Shown: positions 7,918 through 15,832 of the stretch, piece after piece | How the letters are laid out: each line of letters starts with the position of its first letter | How positions within the stretch are numbered: position 1 is the stretch's first letter | Position numbers and translations under genes: made by a program | Notes under the pieces: generated by a model | Told to the model about the DNA's origin: nothing | The model's input: only the letters and a program-made list of their open reading frames with translations | Databases searched by the model: none | IMG/VR virus record: IMGVR_UViG_3300025695_001455 | Span: 1-31,345 of that record | Strand: one strand, 5' to 3' | Length of the DNA stretch: 31,345 nucleotides | Source: a virus

Positions 7918-8478
7918 ATGATAATAGGTGTTTTAGGTAAAAAAAGGTCTGGTAAAGATACAACAGGTGATTATTTGGTTAATAATAAAGGTTTCACTAA
8001 ATATAGCTTTGCTAACCCAATAAAAAGGGGTGCGATGGAATTATTCGGGTTTACCGAAGATCAAGTATTTGGCGACTCTAAAGATGAAATTGACCCTTCT
8101 TGGGGTATAACCCCTAGATTAGTACTACAGATAATGGGTACTGAAATATTCCAATACGACATACCAAAACACATACCAGAATTAAAAGCTTTAGGTAGAT
8201 CATTCTGGGTGAAAAGATTCCAACAATGGTATGAAAAAAATAACGATTTAGATGTGGTTATATGTGACGTAAGGTTTCAACACGAAGTAGACGCTATACT
8301 TAATATGGGTGGCGTTATTTGGTCGGTTAATAGACCAAACTTAAATAATGTAGACGGTCACGCCTCAGAGAAGGAAATGGACTCCATAACTGGTATAAAT
8401 AAAGAAATTATTAATAATGGTACTTTAGAGGACCTATATTTAAAGGTAAATAATTCTTTAAGTGATTTACAAGAATAA
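7918..8478 (+). CDS. Deoxynucleoside monophosphate kinase (T4 gp1-like)
   Basis: The 186-residue protein begins MIIGVLGKKRSGKDTTGDYL, a P-loop (GKKRSGKD, 7-14) of the type found in T4 gp1 and related dNMP kinases. It continues with YSFANPIKRGAMELFGF, RLVLQIMGTE and VICDVRFQHEVDAI, all typical of this family. It would phosphorylate dNMPs to dNDPs for phage DNA synthesis in the cytoplasm. The TTG at 7897 would add seven residues but overlaps the promoter; ATG 7918 is preferred. A perfect host-type promoter precedes the gene, consistent with early expression. Confidence 0.88.
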   Translation: MIIGVLGKKRSGKDTTGDYLVNNKGFTKYSFANPIKRGAMELFGFTEDQVFGDSKDEIDPSWGITPRLVLQIMGTEIFQYDIPKHIPELKALGRSFWVKRFQQWYEKNNDLDVVICDVRFQHEVDAILNMGGVIWSVNRPNLNNVDGHASEKEMDSITGINKEIINNGTLEDLYLKVNNSLSDLQE

Positions 8479-8815
8479 TTTAGCAGAACTATTATCGGTA
8501 CACGACTTTAATGTTGATAGAAGTATAGCAGAAACTCTATACCACTCTTTTAAAGATGAAATATCTTGCAAAAGAGATATACACCTAGGTATATTTAGTA
8601 TGTTTGATAAATTTAATCCCACCTTCGTATTTATTTACGATAAATCAAATGGTGTTAGTCTAGAAGGTATTAGGTTTTTATTACTTAAAACCCAGGTAGA
8701 AGATTTCATGTTAGACACCTTCGACTTCATTTTTAATGGTAGTGATGATTATTCTGATGCAGAATGGAAGAGTGGAACTATAAGTGATTATGATGAGTGT
8801 TTTATTAGGTTGTGA
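8462..8815 (+). CDS. Hypothetical protein, 117 aa
   Basis: The family is not recognised. The frame starts at GTG 8462, inside the 3' end of the kinase gene (17-nt overlap); there is no ATG until about residue 47. The sequence is soluble, acidic and mixed alpha/beta (PTFVFIYDKSNGVSLEGIRF). It overlaps the minus-strand gene ending at 8805 by 11 nt, end to end. The start is uncertain. Confidence 0.55.
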   Translation: MIYKNNLAELLSVHDFNVDRSIAETLYHSFKDEISCKRDIHLGIFSMFDKFNPTFVFIYDKSNGVSLEGIRFLLLKTQVEDFMLDTFDFIFNGSDDYSDAEWKSGTISDYDECFIRL

Positions 8816-9089
8816 ATTTATTTATCCTAACCAGTAACTTACCATCACCTTTTATAACCCTATGCCAATCATGTCTCTTTATAGATAAAGACTTATTATT
8901 ACACAATTTAATAGGTAGTTCGTTATCAAATTGAAACATCCAACCTTCACCACAGTCAATTACCTCAACCAACCTATCCTCTTTATCTCTATGCCACATC
9001 AATTCGATAGGGTCTATATCATCCCCAAACTCTCTAATGATACAACCAGACTTTAACTCGGTATCGATATAAGGTTTACCAGTACCCAC
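8805..9089 (-). CDS. Small cupin-like protein, 94 aa
   Basis: Residues ELMWHRDKEDRLVEV, GEGWMFQFDNELP and a closing HDWHRVIKG follow the spacing of short cupin-like barrels, where the first His/Glu block and a late His bind a metal. The residues WHRDxEDR and the late H-x-x-H make this plausible. The start is GTG at 9089, overlapping the upstream gene by 14 nt, so translation is probably coupled. No substrate can be named. The convergent gene at 8462 overlaps its 3' end. Confidence 0.6.
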   Translation of the reverse strand: MGTGKPYIDTELKSGCIIREFGDDIDPIELMWHRDKEDRLVEVIDCGEGWMFQFDNELPIKLCNNKSLSIKRHDWHRVIKGDGKLLVRINKFTT

Positions 9090-10647
9090 TAAAGTTAGAT
9101 TTTAAACCTAATAAACTTGCGTATCTAGGTAGTCTACAAGACCAGTATGATGCCTTAGTTCTATCCTTCTTATTAGCACAGTCATGTCTGGCCGCAAATG
9201 ATTTCCTAGCCTTAGGGTCGTTTAGTTTAACAGAAAGACCAGTAGTATCACCAAAAGAAACTTTCTTTATACCACCATTAGGTTTCCTAACGTAAACATA
9301 GAACTTCTTAGAACCACCTCGCTTTGGTTTGTTTAATTTAACATCCCTACCTTTATATTCAGCCTCATTTACACCATCAACAATACCCAGTAAAACTTTT
9401 CTAGCTTTAGCATCCAAATCTGAAGGTTTAATTAATTTAGCTGGTATTGTCTTCATATTAGAACCCAACGCTCTTTGAGCTCTATGGTTACCATCTAAAA
9501 TCCATTGAATCTCACCAACCTCGTTAACCATAATTAATATAGGGTATTGTTCGGAAACTTCAACCTGTTCAACTCTATCCAGCTCCTCAGGGTTACCATC
9601 CCAACCTAACACTACATCCGCTAATTTATCCGTCGGATAATCCTTTTTAGGTATATCTTTAGTCATAACTAAAATATCCTGTAGAGTGATCTTTTCACCC
9701 TCGTCATTTTCCCAAGAAGTATCTGAACCCTGTTCAGCTAAAATAGGGAGATCTAAGGGTACTTTAAGACCATTATACTCACCAAAGGTACCTAGACTAG
9801 TATTTTCAAAAAGAAATGAATCAAAACCGTCTAAATTAAGTGATCCTCTCTCCCACATCTCTCTAGCTTCTCTAATTAAATCCATGTGCTTATAACTACC
9901 AGGTCTATAAATATTTTCTATCAATGGTATATTGTTATCTAAATGATATGTTATACTTTCGTTTAACTCTACCATATCAGAAAGAACATCTAATTTCTCG
10001 TTAAGTCTCTCTTCAATTTTTAACTCTAAACACTCCTCACAAACGAACTCTGATTCAGAAAATAGTGATTCAAACTCTTTATTGTTGTACATATCGTTAA
10101 TAACCTCAAATACGAAAAAAAGATCTTTATACTTAGGGTTAACCTTAACACTATACATGTCATTCTTTTTTTCCATCATAGGTTCACCGAAGTTATCCTT
10201 AGCCATTGATATATAAAAACTAGGGTCCTCACACTCTGGTGAAATTGAGAATAATTCGGAAACAACCTCTAAATCAACATCACCGTTAGATTTAGTGAAA
10301 TCCAATACAGGCAACTTACGTATACCTATTTGCATAGCCATTATAGCTCTATGTCTACCATCACTATTCCTAACATCGGTCTTATCTAGCGAATATAAAG
10401 TTAAAGGGTCTAGTTTACCACCATTACTAACATGTGCGATAAGATCATTAATATTAGACCTAGTCTCATCAGTCATCTCCAATGGTTTAGCCTTCGATAA
10501 GAACTCATCTGGTGTCATATAAACCATTTCACCACCCCTAGCTTTATAATCAGAATCACCATACCACAACCCGATATCCTCTAACGGGTATTCTTTATAA
10601 AACCCTTCGTTTAATGAATCTAATATATCTTTTTTAGTAACAATCAT
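9076..10647 (-). CDS. Multidomain protein with two ParB/sulfiredoxin-like modules; possible head polyprotein
   Basis: The 523-residue protein has two ParB/Srx-like signatures: DGRHRA at 96-101, preceded by LDPLTLYSL, and DGNHRA at 385-390, preceded by YPILIMVNEVGEIQWIL. The C-terminal 95 residues (about 429-523) are a separate basic module with VKLNKPKRGG, KKFYVYVRKPNGG, RKSFAARHDC and YWSC; a similar module occurs in many phage structural-region proteins. (L/I/V)-N-E tripeptides mark the N-terminus (LNE 12-14), the centre (LNE 215-217 and 228-230) and the junction to the C-terminal module (VNE 426-428). These fit cleavage by a T4 gp21-like protease. CxxC at 203-206 may bind metal. ParB-fold modules can be CTPases, nucleases or kinases; the activity is unknown. 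TATTTATA lies 15 nt upstream, so it is probably a late gene. Confidence 0.75.
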   Translation of the reverse strand: MIVTKKDILDSLNEGFYKEYPLEDIGLWYGDSDYKARGGEMVYMTPDEFLSKAKPLEMTDETRSNINDLIAHVSNGGKLDPLTLYSLDKTDVRNSDGRHRAIMAMQIGIRKLPVLDFTKSNGDVDLEVVSELFSISPECEDPSFYISMAKDNFGEPMMEKKNDMYSVKVNPKYKDLFFVFEVINDMYNNKEFESLFSESEFVCEECLELKIEERLNEKLDVLSDMVELNESITYHLDNNIPLIENIYRPGSYKHMDLIREAREMWERGSLNLDGFDSFLFENTSLGTFGEYNGLKVPLDLPILAEQGSDTSWENDEGEKITLQDILVMTKDIPKKDYPTDKLADVVLGWDGNPEELDRVEQVEVSEQYPILIMVNEVGEIQWILDGNHRAQRALGSNMKTIPAKLIKPSDLDAKARKVLLGIVDGVNEAEYKGRDVKLNKPKRGGSKKFYVYVRKPNGGIKKVSFGDTTGLSVKLNDPKARKSFAARHDCANKKDRTKASYWSCRLPRYASLLGLKSNFSGYW

Positions 10648-10662
10648 AATACCCTCTTTAGT

Positions 10663-10670
10663 TATAAATA
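10663..10670 (-). promoter_or_regulatory. Putative late promoter octamer of the two-ParB gene
   Basis: Minus-strand TATTTATA ends 15 nt upstream of the ATG at 10647. Confidence 0.6.
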
Positions 10671-10714
10671 TAATTAAAGTTAAGTAAATTTTTTTTTAAA
10701 TAAATATATTGTCG

Positions 10715-10722
10715 TATATTTG
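10715..10722 (+). promoter_or_regulatory. Bacteroidota-type -7 element, possibly leaderless
   Basis: TATATTTG is followed by AATT and then the ATG at 10727. The spacing is the same as at the leaderless pair near 12284-12341. The -33 region reads TTTT, not TTTG, so the match is partial. Confidence 0.4.
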
Positions 10723-10726
10723 AATT

Positions 10727-11083
10727 ATGAAATACTTGGAAGCAGAATTGTACGAAAGTAAAGAGTGTGAATATACTTCACCCGTTTTAGTTAACCTGGA
10801 TAAACTAATATCTAGGTTAAAGTCTGACACCCCAGAATATCATATAGACATTGATACTAAAAACGTATATTCTATTAACAGAGTTAATGATTGTATAAAC
10901 CACATCAAAAAAAATATTAACAAAAAAGGTTCGTTAGAACTACCATCATTAGGGTTCCAATCTAATAAGATAGGTGTTATAGATGGTAGACACAGGATAA
11001 TAGCCAACAAAAAAATTGGGTATACCCACATTTATGTAGATATACCCAATTCATATAAAGATATATTATTAAATCTTAATTAA
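10727..11083 (+). CDS. ParB/sulfiredoxin-like small protein
   Basis: The 118-residue protein carries IGVIDGRHRIIANKKIGY (about 87-104), the same DGRHR signature as the divergent neighbour at 10647. Upstream are VNLDKLISRL and INRVNDCINHIKKNI helices, and the chain ends with THIYVDIPNSYKD. It is one isolated ParB/Srx-like fold. The neighbour has two such modules, so they may share a ligand or have arisen by duplication. The 3' end overlaps the convergent gene at 11076 by 8 nt. Confidence 0.65.
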   Translation: MKYLEAELYESKECEYTSPVLVNLDKLISRLKSDTPEYHIDIDTKNVYSINRVNDCINHIKKNINKKGSLELPSLGFQSNKIGVIDGRHRIIANKKIGYTHIYVDIPNSYKDILLNLN

Positions 11084-11705
11084 ATTTAACCATACTTTTC
11101 AATTTATCACTACCAATACCTTCAATAGACTCTGGACTAACTTCCATAAACCAAACATCACCATTTTCATAAGCTTCTTGGTCACCAGAATCAATATCAT
11201 TACTGTTATTTAAATAACTAGCCATAGCACCTAATAGTTCACCTTGATCAATATAACTCTTCCAATCGTTTATAGCGACCATATATCGACCATCCTCATC
11301 TTCATCTTCTTCTTGAGGTATATCTAAAAAGTCAGATAACTCATCATATATATCATATTTACCATCAGTGATAGCTTCATTAATAGTGTAATAATATTTA
11401 CCACTAGATTTATCCATCAATAGCATCTCATCCCCATCATAACCAACACCAACAATGTCACCCTTAACGTACTCACCCTGTCTAGTACTACCACCATCAT
11501 CATTCCATGGGGCGCTAGGATCTGCGTCAGCTCCAGCTGGGTAGTTATAATTATCGTACTCTTCAACCTTATCGGCTAAACTCTCGAATATGTTTTTTAA
11601 CTGATCTTCAGATATCTGTTCTTTAGTATCATTTTTAGAAGACTTCTTATTTTCTAAAATACTCTTCATTTGAGATTCAGTTATTTTATAGATTTTCTTA
11701 CCCAT
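11076..11705 (-). CDS. Acidic late protein with possible N-terminal targeting peptide
   Basis: The 209-residue protein starts MGKKIYKITESQMKSILEN. ITE at 8-10 and the amphipathic helix around it are similar to, but not the same as, the MMG-type head-targeting peptide. The rest is acidic, with a region rich in Asp/Gly/Pro (PAGADADPSAPWNDDGGS) and another DIPQEEDEDEDGRYMVAIND. No enzymatic motif is seen. TATTTATA ends 11 nt upstream of the ATG. I infer a virion or head-associated protein; the family is not recognised. Confidence 0.65.
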   Translation of the reverse strand: MGKKIYKITESQMKSILENKKSSKNDTKEQISEDQLKNIFESLADKVEEYDNYNYPAGADADPSAPWNDDGGSTRQGEYVKGDIVGVGYDGDEMLLMDKSSGKYYYTINEAITDGKYDIYDELSDFLDIPQEEDEDEDGRYMVAINDWKSYIDQGELLGAMASYLNNSNDIDSGDQEAYENGDVWFMEVSPESIEGIGSDKLKSMVKFN

Positions 11706-11716
11706 AATGTTTTATT

Positions 11717-11724
11717 TATAAATA
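11717..11724 (-). promoter_or_regulatory. Putative late promoter octamer
   Basis: Minus-strand TATTTATA lies 11 nt upstream of the ATG at 11705. Confidence 0.6.
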
Positions 11725-11729
11725 TACTC

Positions 11730-12284
11730 TTATTTCATTAAATTCTGGAACTCGTAAATATTATTCGGTAACTTACTTAAGTACTCAAAACCATAGAAAG
11801 CACTCATATTAGTATGCTGACGTATACTACTGTTTATAACCAATGATTTATGGCTGTAACTATTCACGACACTCTGTGCAGCGTAACCACAAACAATGTA
11901 CTCGGTATCGGTAACTCTACATATAAAAAAAGATTTACTGTAAATAGGGTAATAGAAGATAGGGAACTCACCCATGTTAAATCCGATAACATCAACCCAC
12001 CTACCACTATACCTTCTAAATTGATCAATAACTGGGGTTTCCATATCATCATAGTTAATAATAGGGAAATCTATTGCTTTAGATATTGCGGTTATTTCAC
12101 AAACCAAATTGAATATCTTTCTATATTTATCCTTATCCGACACCAATTCATGAACCCCCAAATCTTTGAATATCAATTTCTTTATATAGGAGACACAGTT
12201 ATGCACGTCCTTATCACCCAAGACCACTTTTTTGAAATTATGTTCTTGCTCACCGAAAACTTCATCGAATTTTAATATACTCAT
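11730..12284 (-). CDS. Hypothetical protein, 184 aa, probably early
   Basis: The family is not recognised. The protein is mixed alpha/beta with a hydrophobic beta stretch (FPIFYYPIYSKSFFICRV) and several cysteines, but no clear CxxC or signal peptide. A 141-residue frame exists on the opposite strand (11850-12275). The minus-strand frame is chosen because it is longer and because a perfect host-type promoter ends 4 nt before its ATG. It is divergent from the helicase gene and shares its promoter region. Confidence 0.65.
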   Translation of the reverse strand: MSILKFDEVFGEQEHNFKKVVLGDKDVHNCVSYIKKLIFKDLGVHELVSDKDKYRKIFNLVCEITAISKAIDFPIINYDDMETPVIDQFRRYSGRWVDVIGFNMGEFPIFYYPIYSKSFFICRVTDTEYIVCGYAAQSVVNSYSHKSLVINSSIRQHTNMSAFYGFEYLSKLPNNIYEFQNLMK

Positions 12285-12288
12285 AGGA

Positions 12289-12320
12289 CAAAAGTAGAAA
12301 AAAGTTTGTTTTAAAACAAA
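12289..12320 (-). promoter_or_regulatory. Bacteroidota-type promoter, leftward, likely leaderless
   Basis: On the minus strand TTTG (12317-12320), a 20-nt spacer and TACTTTTG (12289-12296) match the consensus. The ATG at 12284 follows after only TCCT, so the transcript should start at or beside the start codon. Confidence 0.7.
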
Positions 12321-12336
12321 TAATTATTTAAGTTTG
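12305..12336 (+). promoter_or_regulatory. Bacteroidota-type promoter, rightward, likely leaderless
   Basis: TTTG (12305-12308), a 20-nt spacer and TAAGTTTG (12329-12336) are followed by TCCC and the ATG at 12341. It overlaps the leftward promoter by 16 nt, and the two are mirror images in spacing. Confidence 0.75.
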
Positions 12337-12340
12337 TCCC

Positions 12341-13744
12341 ATGGAAAATAAATACACTAAAGAACAATTGAACTTTATAGAGTTCGGTGGACCAGAATCG
12401 GTTATATTATCAGCAACTGCTGGTAGCGGAAAGACACACTCTACTGTAGGTAGGTTAAACCATTTGTTAGAAAATGGTGTTGATCCATCAAGAATTATAT
12501 TCTTTTCATTCACAAACGATGCCGTTAATGAATTAAGGAATAGAATAGATGGTCAGGTTAAGATAACCACTATACATAGTTTTACCAGCAGTGTGTTAGG
12601 TAAGTTAGGTAAATTCAAACCTATCGTAACTTTTTATGATTTTATTTCGTGGTATAGAGATAATATGAAACCATCTTTTAAAGAACCAAAATCAGTAAGA
12701 GAACAATATTACGGTAACCTAGAGAGGTTTTATGAGGACGGTAGTAGTATATCATCAAGTTTCTCATCATATAAATTACAATTTTACGATGGTGTTAAGT
12801 CCCCTAAACCAAATTTCTACGAATATTACACAGCTTTCTTGAAAGCTACTAATAGTAGGGACTTTTCTGATATGTTAATTGATACCGAAAAATTATCTAA
12901 AGACCCAAACCACAAAGGTTTCTTTAATGGTATGTACGACTACATATTTATTGATGAGTACCAAGACACCTCAACTTTACAAATGAAGATATTATTAGCT
13001 ATAAACGCTAAACAATACTATATAATAGGGGATAAAAACCAATCGATATACGGCTTCTCTGGAGCTAATTGTAGTAAGATAGAGTCATTACTTAAAGAAA
13101 AGAAAACTGTTGTAGAGTTAACCCTAACCAAGAACTTTAGGTCACATAAAAAAATAGTGGAGAATGCTAATAAGTATAGTTCATTAGAAGCTATACCAGA
13201 ATCTAAAAATGATGGGTTTGTTGATGATAAGTTTATAAACAAAACTAAGTTATTCAGTATGATGGGTGACGGCAAACCATTAACAGTACTAGCTAGAACC
13301 AACAAGGTCATAAAAGATATAGAAAAGAGATGTTTTAAGAAAAAGTTACCCCTAAAATACTTCAACTATCTAACTAAAACCGATATAGACAGAATAACCA
13401 AAGGTGATATGACTGATTCTATTAAAAAGAAAATAAGAGACATCCTACCCTATTACGGTAAAGATGTAAATCAGTTACTAGAATTCATAGAATCTAATAA
13501 AGACTCCGAAGTCTTTATAACCTCAATACATAAAAGCAAGGGTCGTGAATTCCCTAGATGTGTTGTAGTAAACTCGTCAGATCCAGAAATGTTACTAGAG
13601 CACGGTAGTATGACTCATGATTTAGACGAATACTCATTTATAACCAATGATGGATTACTTATTGAGGAGAGTAGGAACGTACACTACGTTGCCGTCACAA
13701 GACCTAAAGAGGAATTGTATTTTATGATATACGATGATGTATAA
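12341..13744 (+). CDS. UvrD/PcrA-like superfamily 1 DNA helicase
   Basis: The 467-residue protein has the SF1A motifs in order: a Q-motif-like QLNFIEF (9-15), Walker A ATAGSGKT (25-32), Ia FSFTNDAVNELRNRI, TIHSF (77-81), Walker B DEYQD (205-209), motif III GDKNQSIYGFSGA (230-242), motif IV LTKNFRS (262-268), motif V TSIHKSKGREF (394-404) and motif VI YVAVTRPKEELY (449-460). It is much shorter than UvrD (about 720), as small phage helicases of this group are, lacking most of the 1B/2B insertions. It should unwind DNA 3' to 5' in replication or repair. A perfect leaderless-type host promoter precedes it and a strong hairpin terminator follows. Confidence 0.92.
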   Translation: MENKYTKEQLNFIEFGGPESVILSATAGSGKTHSTVGRLNHLLENGVDPSRIIFFSFTNDAVNELRNRIDGQVKITTIHSFTSSVLGKLGKFKPIVTFYDFISWYRDNMKPSFKEPKSVREQYYGNLERFYEDGSSISSSFSSYKLQFYDGVKSPKPNFYEYYTAFLKATNSRDFSDMLIDTEKLSKDPNHKGFFNGMYDYIFIDEYQDTSTLQMKILLAINAKQYYIIGDKNQSIYGFSGANCSKIESLLKEKKTVVELTLTKNFRSHKKIVENANKYSSLEAIPESKNDGFVDDKFINKTKLFSMMGDGKPLTVLARTNKVIKDIEKRCFKKKLPLKYFNYLTKTDIDRITKGDMTDSIKKKIRDILPYYGKDVNQLLEFIESNKDSEVFITSIHKSKGREFPRCVVVNSSDPEMLLEHGSMTHDLDEYSFITNDGLLIEESRNVHYVAVTRPKEELYFMIYDDV

Positions 13745-13748
13745 AAAG

Positions 13749-13779
13749 AAAAACCACCATTATTTAATGGTGGTTTTTT
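13749..13779 (+). terminator. Intrinsic terminator after the helicase gene
   Basis: CCACCATTA (13754-13762) pairs with TAATGGTGG (13765-13773), then T6. A-runs on the left make it usable on the minus strand as well, where it would serve the gene at 13798-14433. Confidence 0.85.
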
Positions 13780-13797
13780 CGTTGTTTAATTTTTATT

Positions 13798-14433
13798 TTA
13801 TGAATTAATAATGGTTTTCATTCTATTAATGGATTCATAAACAGCCCCAGACTCTATATCATCATAGTTCTTCATAGCCATTTCACCATCTTTTTCATCC
13901 TCCATTTGTTTAATCATTTCTTCGATCTCATCGATACCTTCACTAGCTTTATTAGAGAAGCCAGTTAGCTTATCATAAGCTCTTTTAAGCCAATCCTTTA
14001 CAGAACCAAACCAATTAGTAATCGCTCCTTCATATACCTTAGAACCGTCTATAGTAAGTTTACCCTTAACTTTACCAGCAACTTTAGACTCCTCTAAAAT
14101 TTGGTTCAGTACTTTTTTGGTATTTTCATTTACTTTAGTCAAAGCTGTATCAAACGCCTGTTTATAAGAAGTGGTAAGTCTTTCTGATTGCTGAGTAATC
14201 TCAACTAACAAACCATCTAATTCAACCTTAAGTTTTTTACCTGGATCAACCTGACCATCAAACATAGCCATAACCTCTGGTACTAATTCGCTTTTAGTAG
14301 CCTCCAATTCAGATACAGACTCTTTGTATAAAGCTAGAGCTTCATCCAATTTGATTTGTATATCCTTTAATTCGTTTATTTTATTCTTAATGGATTCCTC
14401 CATATTTGGGTTAAAAACTTCGTTAATCTCCAT
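13798..14433 (-). CDS. Coiled-coil late protein, putative head/core component
   Basis: The 211-residue protein is almost entirely helical, with heptad-like spacing from about residue 12 to 110 (ELKDIQIKLDEALALYKESV and onward) and an acidic, Met-rich C-terminal helix (IDEIEEMIKQMEDEKDGEMA). A short central segment (KGKLTIDGSKVYEGAITNWF) breaks the coil. INE at residues 3-5 fits the (L/I)-x-E tripeptide of the head set, but the rest of the targeting motif is absent. TATTTATA lies 20 nt upstream. A scaffold-like or internal head role is inferred; the family is not recognised. Confidence 0.65.
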   Translation of the reverse strand: MEINEVFNPNMEESIKNKINELKDIQIKLDEALALYKESVSELEATKSELVPEVMAMFDGQVDPGKKLKVELDGLLVEITQQSERLTTSYKQAFDTALTKVNENTKKVLNQILEESKVAGKVKGKLTIDGSKVYEGAITNWFGSVKDWLKRAYDKLTGFSNKASEGIDEIEEMIKQMEDEKDGEMAMKNYDDIESGAVYESINRMKTIINS

Positions 14434-14453
14434 AATAATGTCTTGTATTTCTA

Positions 14454-14461
14454 TATAAATA
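14454..14461 (-). promoter_or_regulatory. Putative late promoter octamer
   Basis: Minus-strand TATTTATA lies 20 nt upstream of the ATG at 14433. Confidence 0.6.
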
Positions 14462-14507
14462 TAAACCTTTTAAATAAAAGTTTAATATATATAATAAAGA
14501 GTGTGTT

Positions 14508-14672
14508 ATGACGTATTTTTACAACAAATCAGACGAAAAGAAAGAAGCTATCGGTGTGGTTAATATTAATGATAGTAGATTAGAAGCCGCTAAATACTTC
14601 GCTAAAATAAAGAGATTACCTTTAAAGGATTTTCTTAAGATATTCTCTGTAGAAAAAAATATTAAAAAATAA
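14508..14672 (+). CDS. Small protein, 54 aa, upstream of the endolysin
   Basis: A short frame from ATG 14508 to TAA 14672 encodes MTYFYNKSDEKKEAIGVVNI, then a basic amphipathic helix (LEAAKYFAKIKRLPLKDFL). It ends 2 nt before the endolysin start, so it is probably co-translated with it. There is no transmembrane segment, so it is not an obvious holin. The family is not recognised. Confidence 0.55.
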   Translation: MTYFYNKSDEKKEAIGVVNINDSRLEAAKYFAKIKRLPLKDFLKIFSVEKNIKK

Positions 14673-14674
14673 TT

Positions 14675-15556
14675 ATGGTATTAAAAATAGGTTCTAGAGG
14701 TCAAGAGGTTAAAGAGTTGCAAGAATTCTTAGACATAAAAAGTGATGGTGTATTCGGGAAAGTAACGCACAAAGCTGTAGAAGAGTGGCAACATAAAAAT
14801 GGGTTACTTACAGATGGTATTGTGGGGCCAATAACCATGTACGCAATGGGTTTCGCTACAACTGACAACCAAGAAACAGTATACACTACCCCTAACGGGT
14901 TAATAGTCAACCGACACTTCTTACCAGAGGGAGAATACAAAGAAGGTCCAATAAACGCAGAATATGTATTCCTACACCATACAGCTGGATGGAATAACCC
15001 TTATAAAACCATTGATAATTGGGGTAGAGACAAGAGAGGTGCTATAGGTACCGAATTTGTTTTAGGTGGTCAGAAGATTACTGATGGTAATTCTGATTAT
15101 GACGGTGTTATGGTCCAAGCATTCCCTGAAGGTAATTACGGTTGGCACTTAGGTAAAAACGGTTCTCAACACATGCATGTAAATTCAGTCGGTTTAGAGG
15201 TTAATAATTTTGGTTACCTCAAAGACGGTAAGACATATGTTGGTACTAGAGCTCACGAATCACAGATTGTTACCCTGGCAAAACCATTTAAAGGGTATAA
15301 ACAATGGCATAAATATTCGGATGATCAAATAGAAGGTATTAGGTTATGGGTTTTATGGATTGGTGAAAGAGACGGTATAGATATTAGAGAAGGGTTACCT
15401 AAATGGGTTAAAGAAAAGGGTGCAGACGCATTCGAATTTAATTCAGATGCGTATTATGGTAAAGTTAAAGGTCTTTTAACACACACTAACACGAATAAAG
15501 GTAAATTTGATATGTTCCCACAGCAGGAGTTATTAGATATGTTAGTTAGTCTGTAA
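14675..15556 (+). CDS. Endolysin: peptidoglycan-binding domain plus N-acetylmuramoyl-L-alanine amidase
   Basis: Residues 3-60 are a PG_binding_1 domain (GSRGQEVKELQEFL, SDGVFGKVTHKAVEEWQ, TDGIVGPIT). Residues about 80-275 are an amidase_2/PGRP domain: YVFLHHTAG (zinc His at 101 or 102), GAIGTEFVLGG, YGWHLG (155-160), VGLEVNNFG (172-180) and a late THTNTNKGKFDMFP (269-282) that should supply the remaining zinc ligands. It cleaves the bond between MurNAc and L-alanine in peptidoglycan at lysis. There is no signal peptide, so release needs a holin or similar, which I do not see nearby. The length of 293 residues is normal for a two-domain amidase. Confidence 0.92.
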   Translation: MVLKIGSRGQEVKELQEFLDIKSDGVFGKVTHKAVEEWQHKNGLLTDGIVGPITMYAMGFATTDNQETVYTTPNGLIVNRHFLPEGEYKEGPINAEYVFLHHTAGWNNPYKTIDNWGRDKRGAIGTEFVLGGQKITDGNSDYDGVMVQAFPEGNYGWHLGKNGSQHMHVNSVGLEVNNFGYLKDGKTYVGTRAHESQIVTLAKPFKGYKQWHKYSDDQIEGIRLWVLWIGERDGIDIREGLPKWVKEKGADAFEFNSDAYYGKVKGLLTHTNTNKGKFDMFPQQELLDMLVSL

Positions 15557-15558
15557 AT

Positions 15559-15566
15559 TATTTATC
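15559..15566 (+). promoter_or_regulatory. Near-match to the late octamer (TATTTATC)
   Basis: TATTTATC, one mismatch at the last base, lies 41 nt upstream of the ATG at 15608. Confidence 0.3.
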
Positions 15567-15607
15567 ATAAGTTAGAATATTACATCTATTTTTATTAGTT
15601 TTGTTAT

Positions 15608-15796
15608 ATGGGATTTAATAAAACATATATAGGACTAAAAAACATCATAGATAATAAAGATGATTTAAAAAGGGTATTTAATCGAAATTCAAATGTTTAC
15701 ATATTTAGTGATAGCACCTCTAATTTAATATACGAACTATACCTTAAATCTGAATTTAAATTAATTGATAGTATTATAGAAAAATCATGTAGTTAA
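15608..15796 (+). CDS. Small hypothetical protein, 62 aa
   Basis: The family is not recognised. The short protein is mixed helix/strand (GLKNIIDNKDDLKRVF, NVYIFSDSTSNLIYELYL). It is flanked by two TATTTATC sites. No motif suggests a function. Confidence 0.5.
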   Translation: MGFNKTYIGLKNIIDNKDDLKRVFNRNSNVYIFSDSTSNLIYELYLKSEFKLIDSIIEKSCS

Positions 15797-15809
15797 GGCT
15801 TTGATGATA

Positions 15810-15817
15810 TATTTATC
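15810..15817 (+). promoter_or_regulatory. Near-match to the late octamer (TATTTATC)
   Basis: The site reads ATATTTATCTAA and lies 15 nt upstream of the ATG at 15833, the same distance as several perfect copies. Confidence 0.45.
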
Positions 15818-15832
15818 TAAAAACAAAACAAC

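Noticed and set aside
11850-12275. 141-residue plus-strand frame opposite the 184-residue gene
   Set aside because: The minus-strand frame is longer and starts 4 nt from a perfect promoter; the plus frame has no promoter and reads as low-complexity antisense.
14508-14672. Holin for the adjacent endolysin
   Set aside because: The 54-residue protein is polar and basic, with no hydrophobic span.
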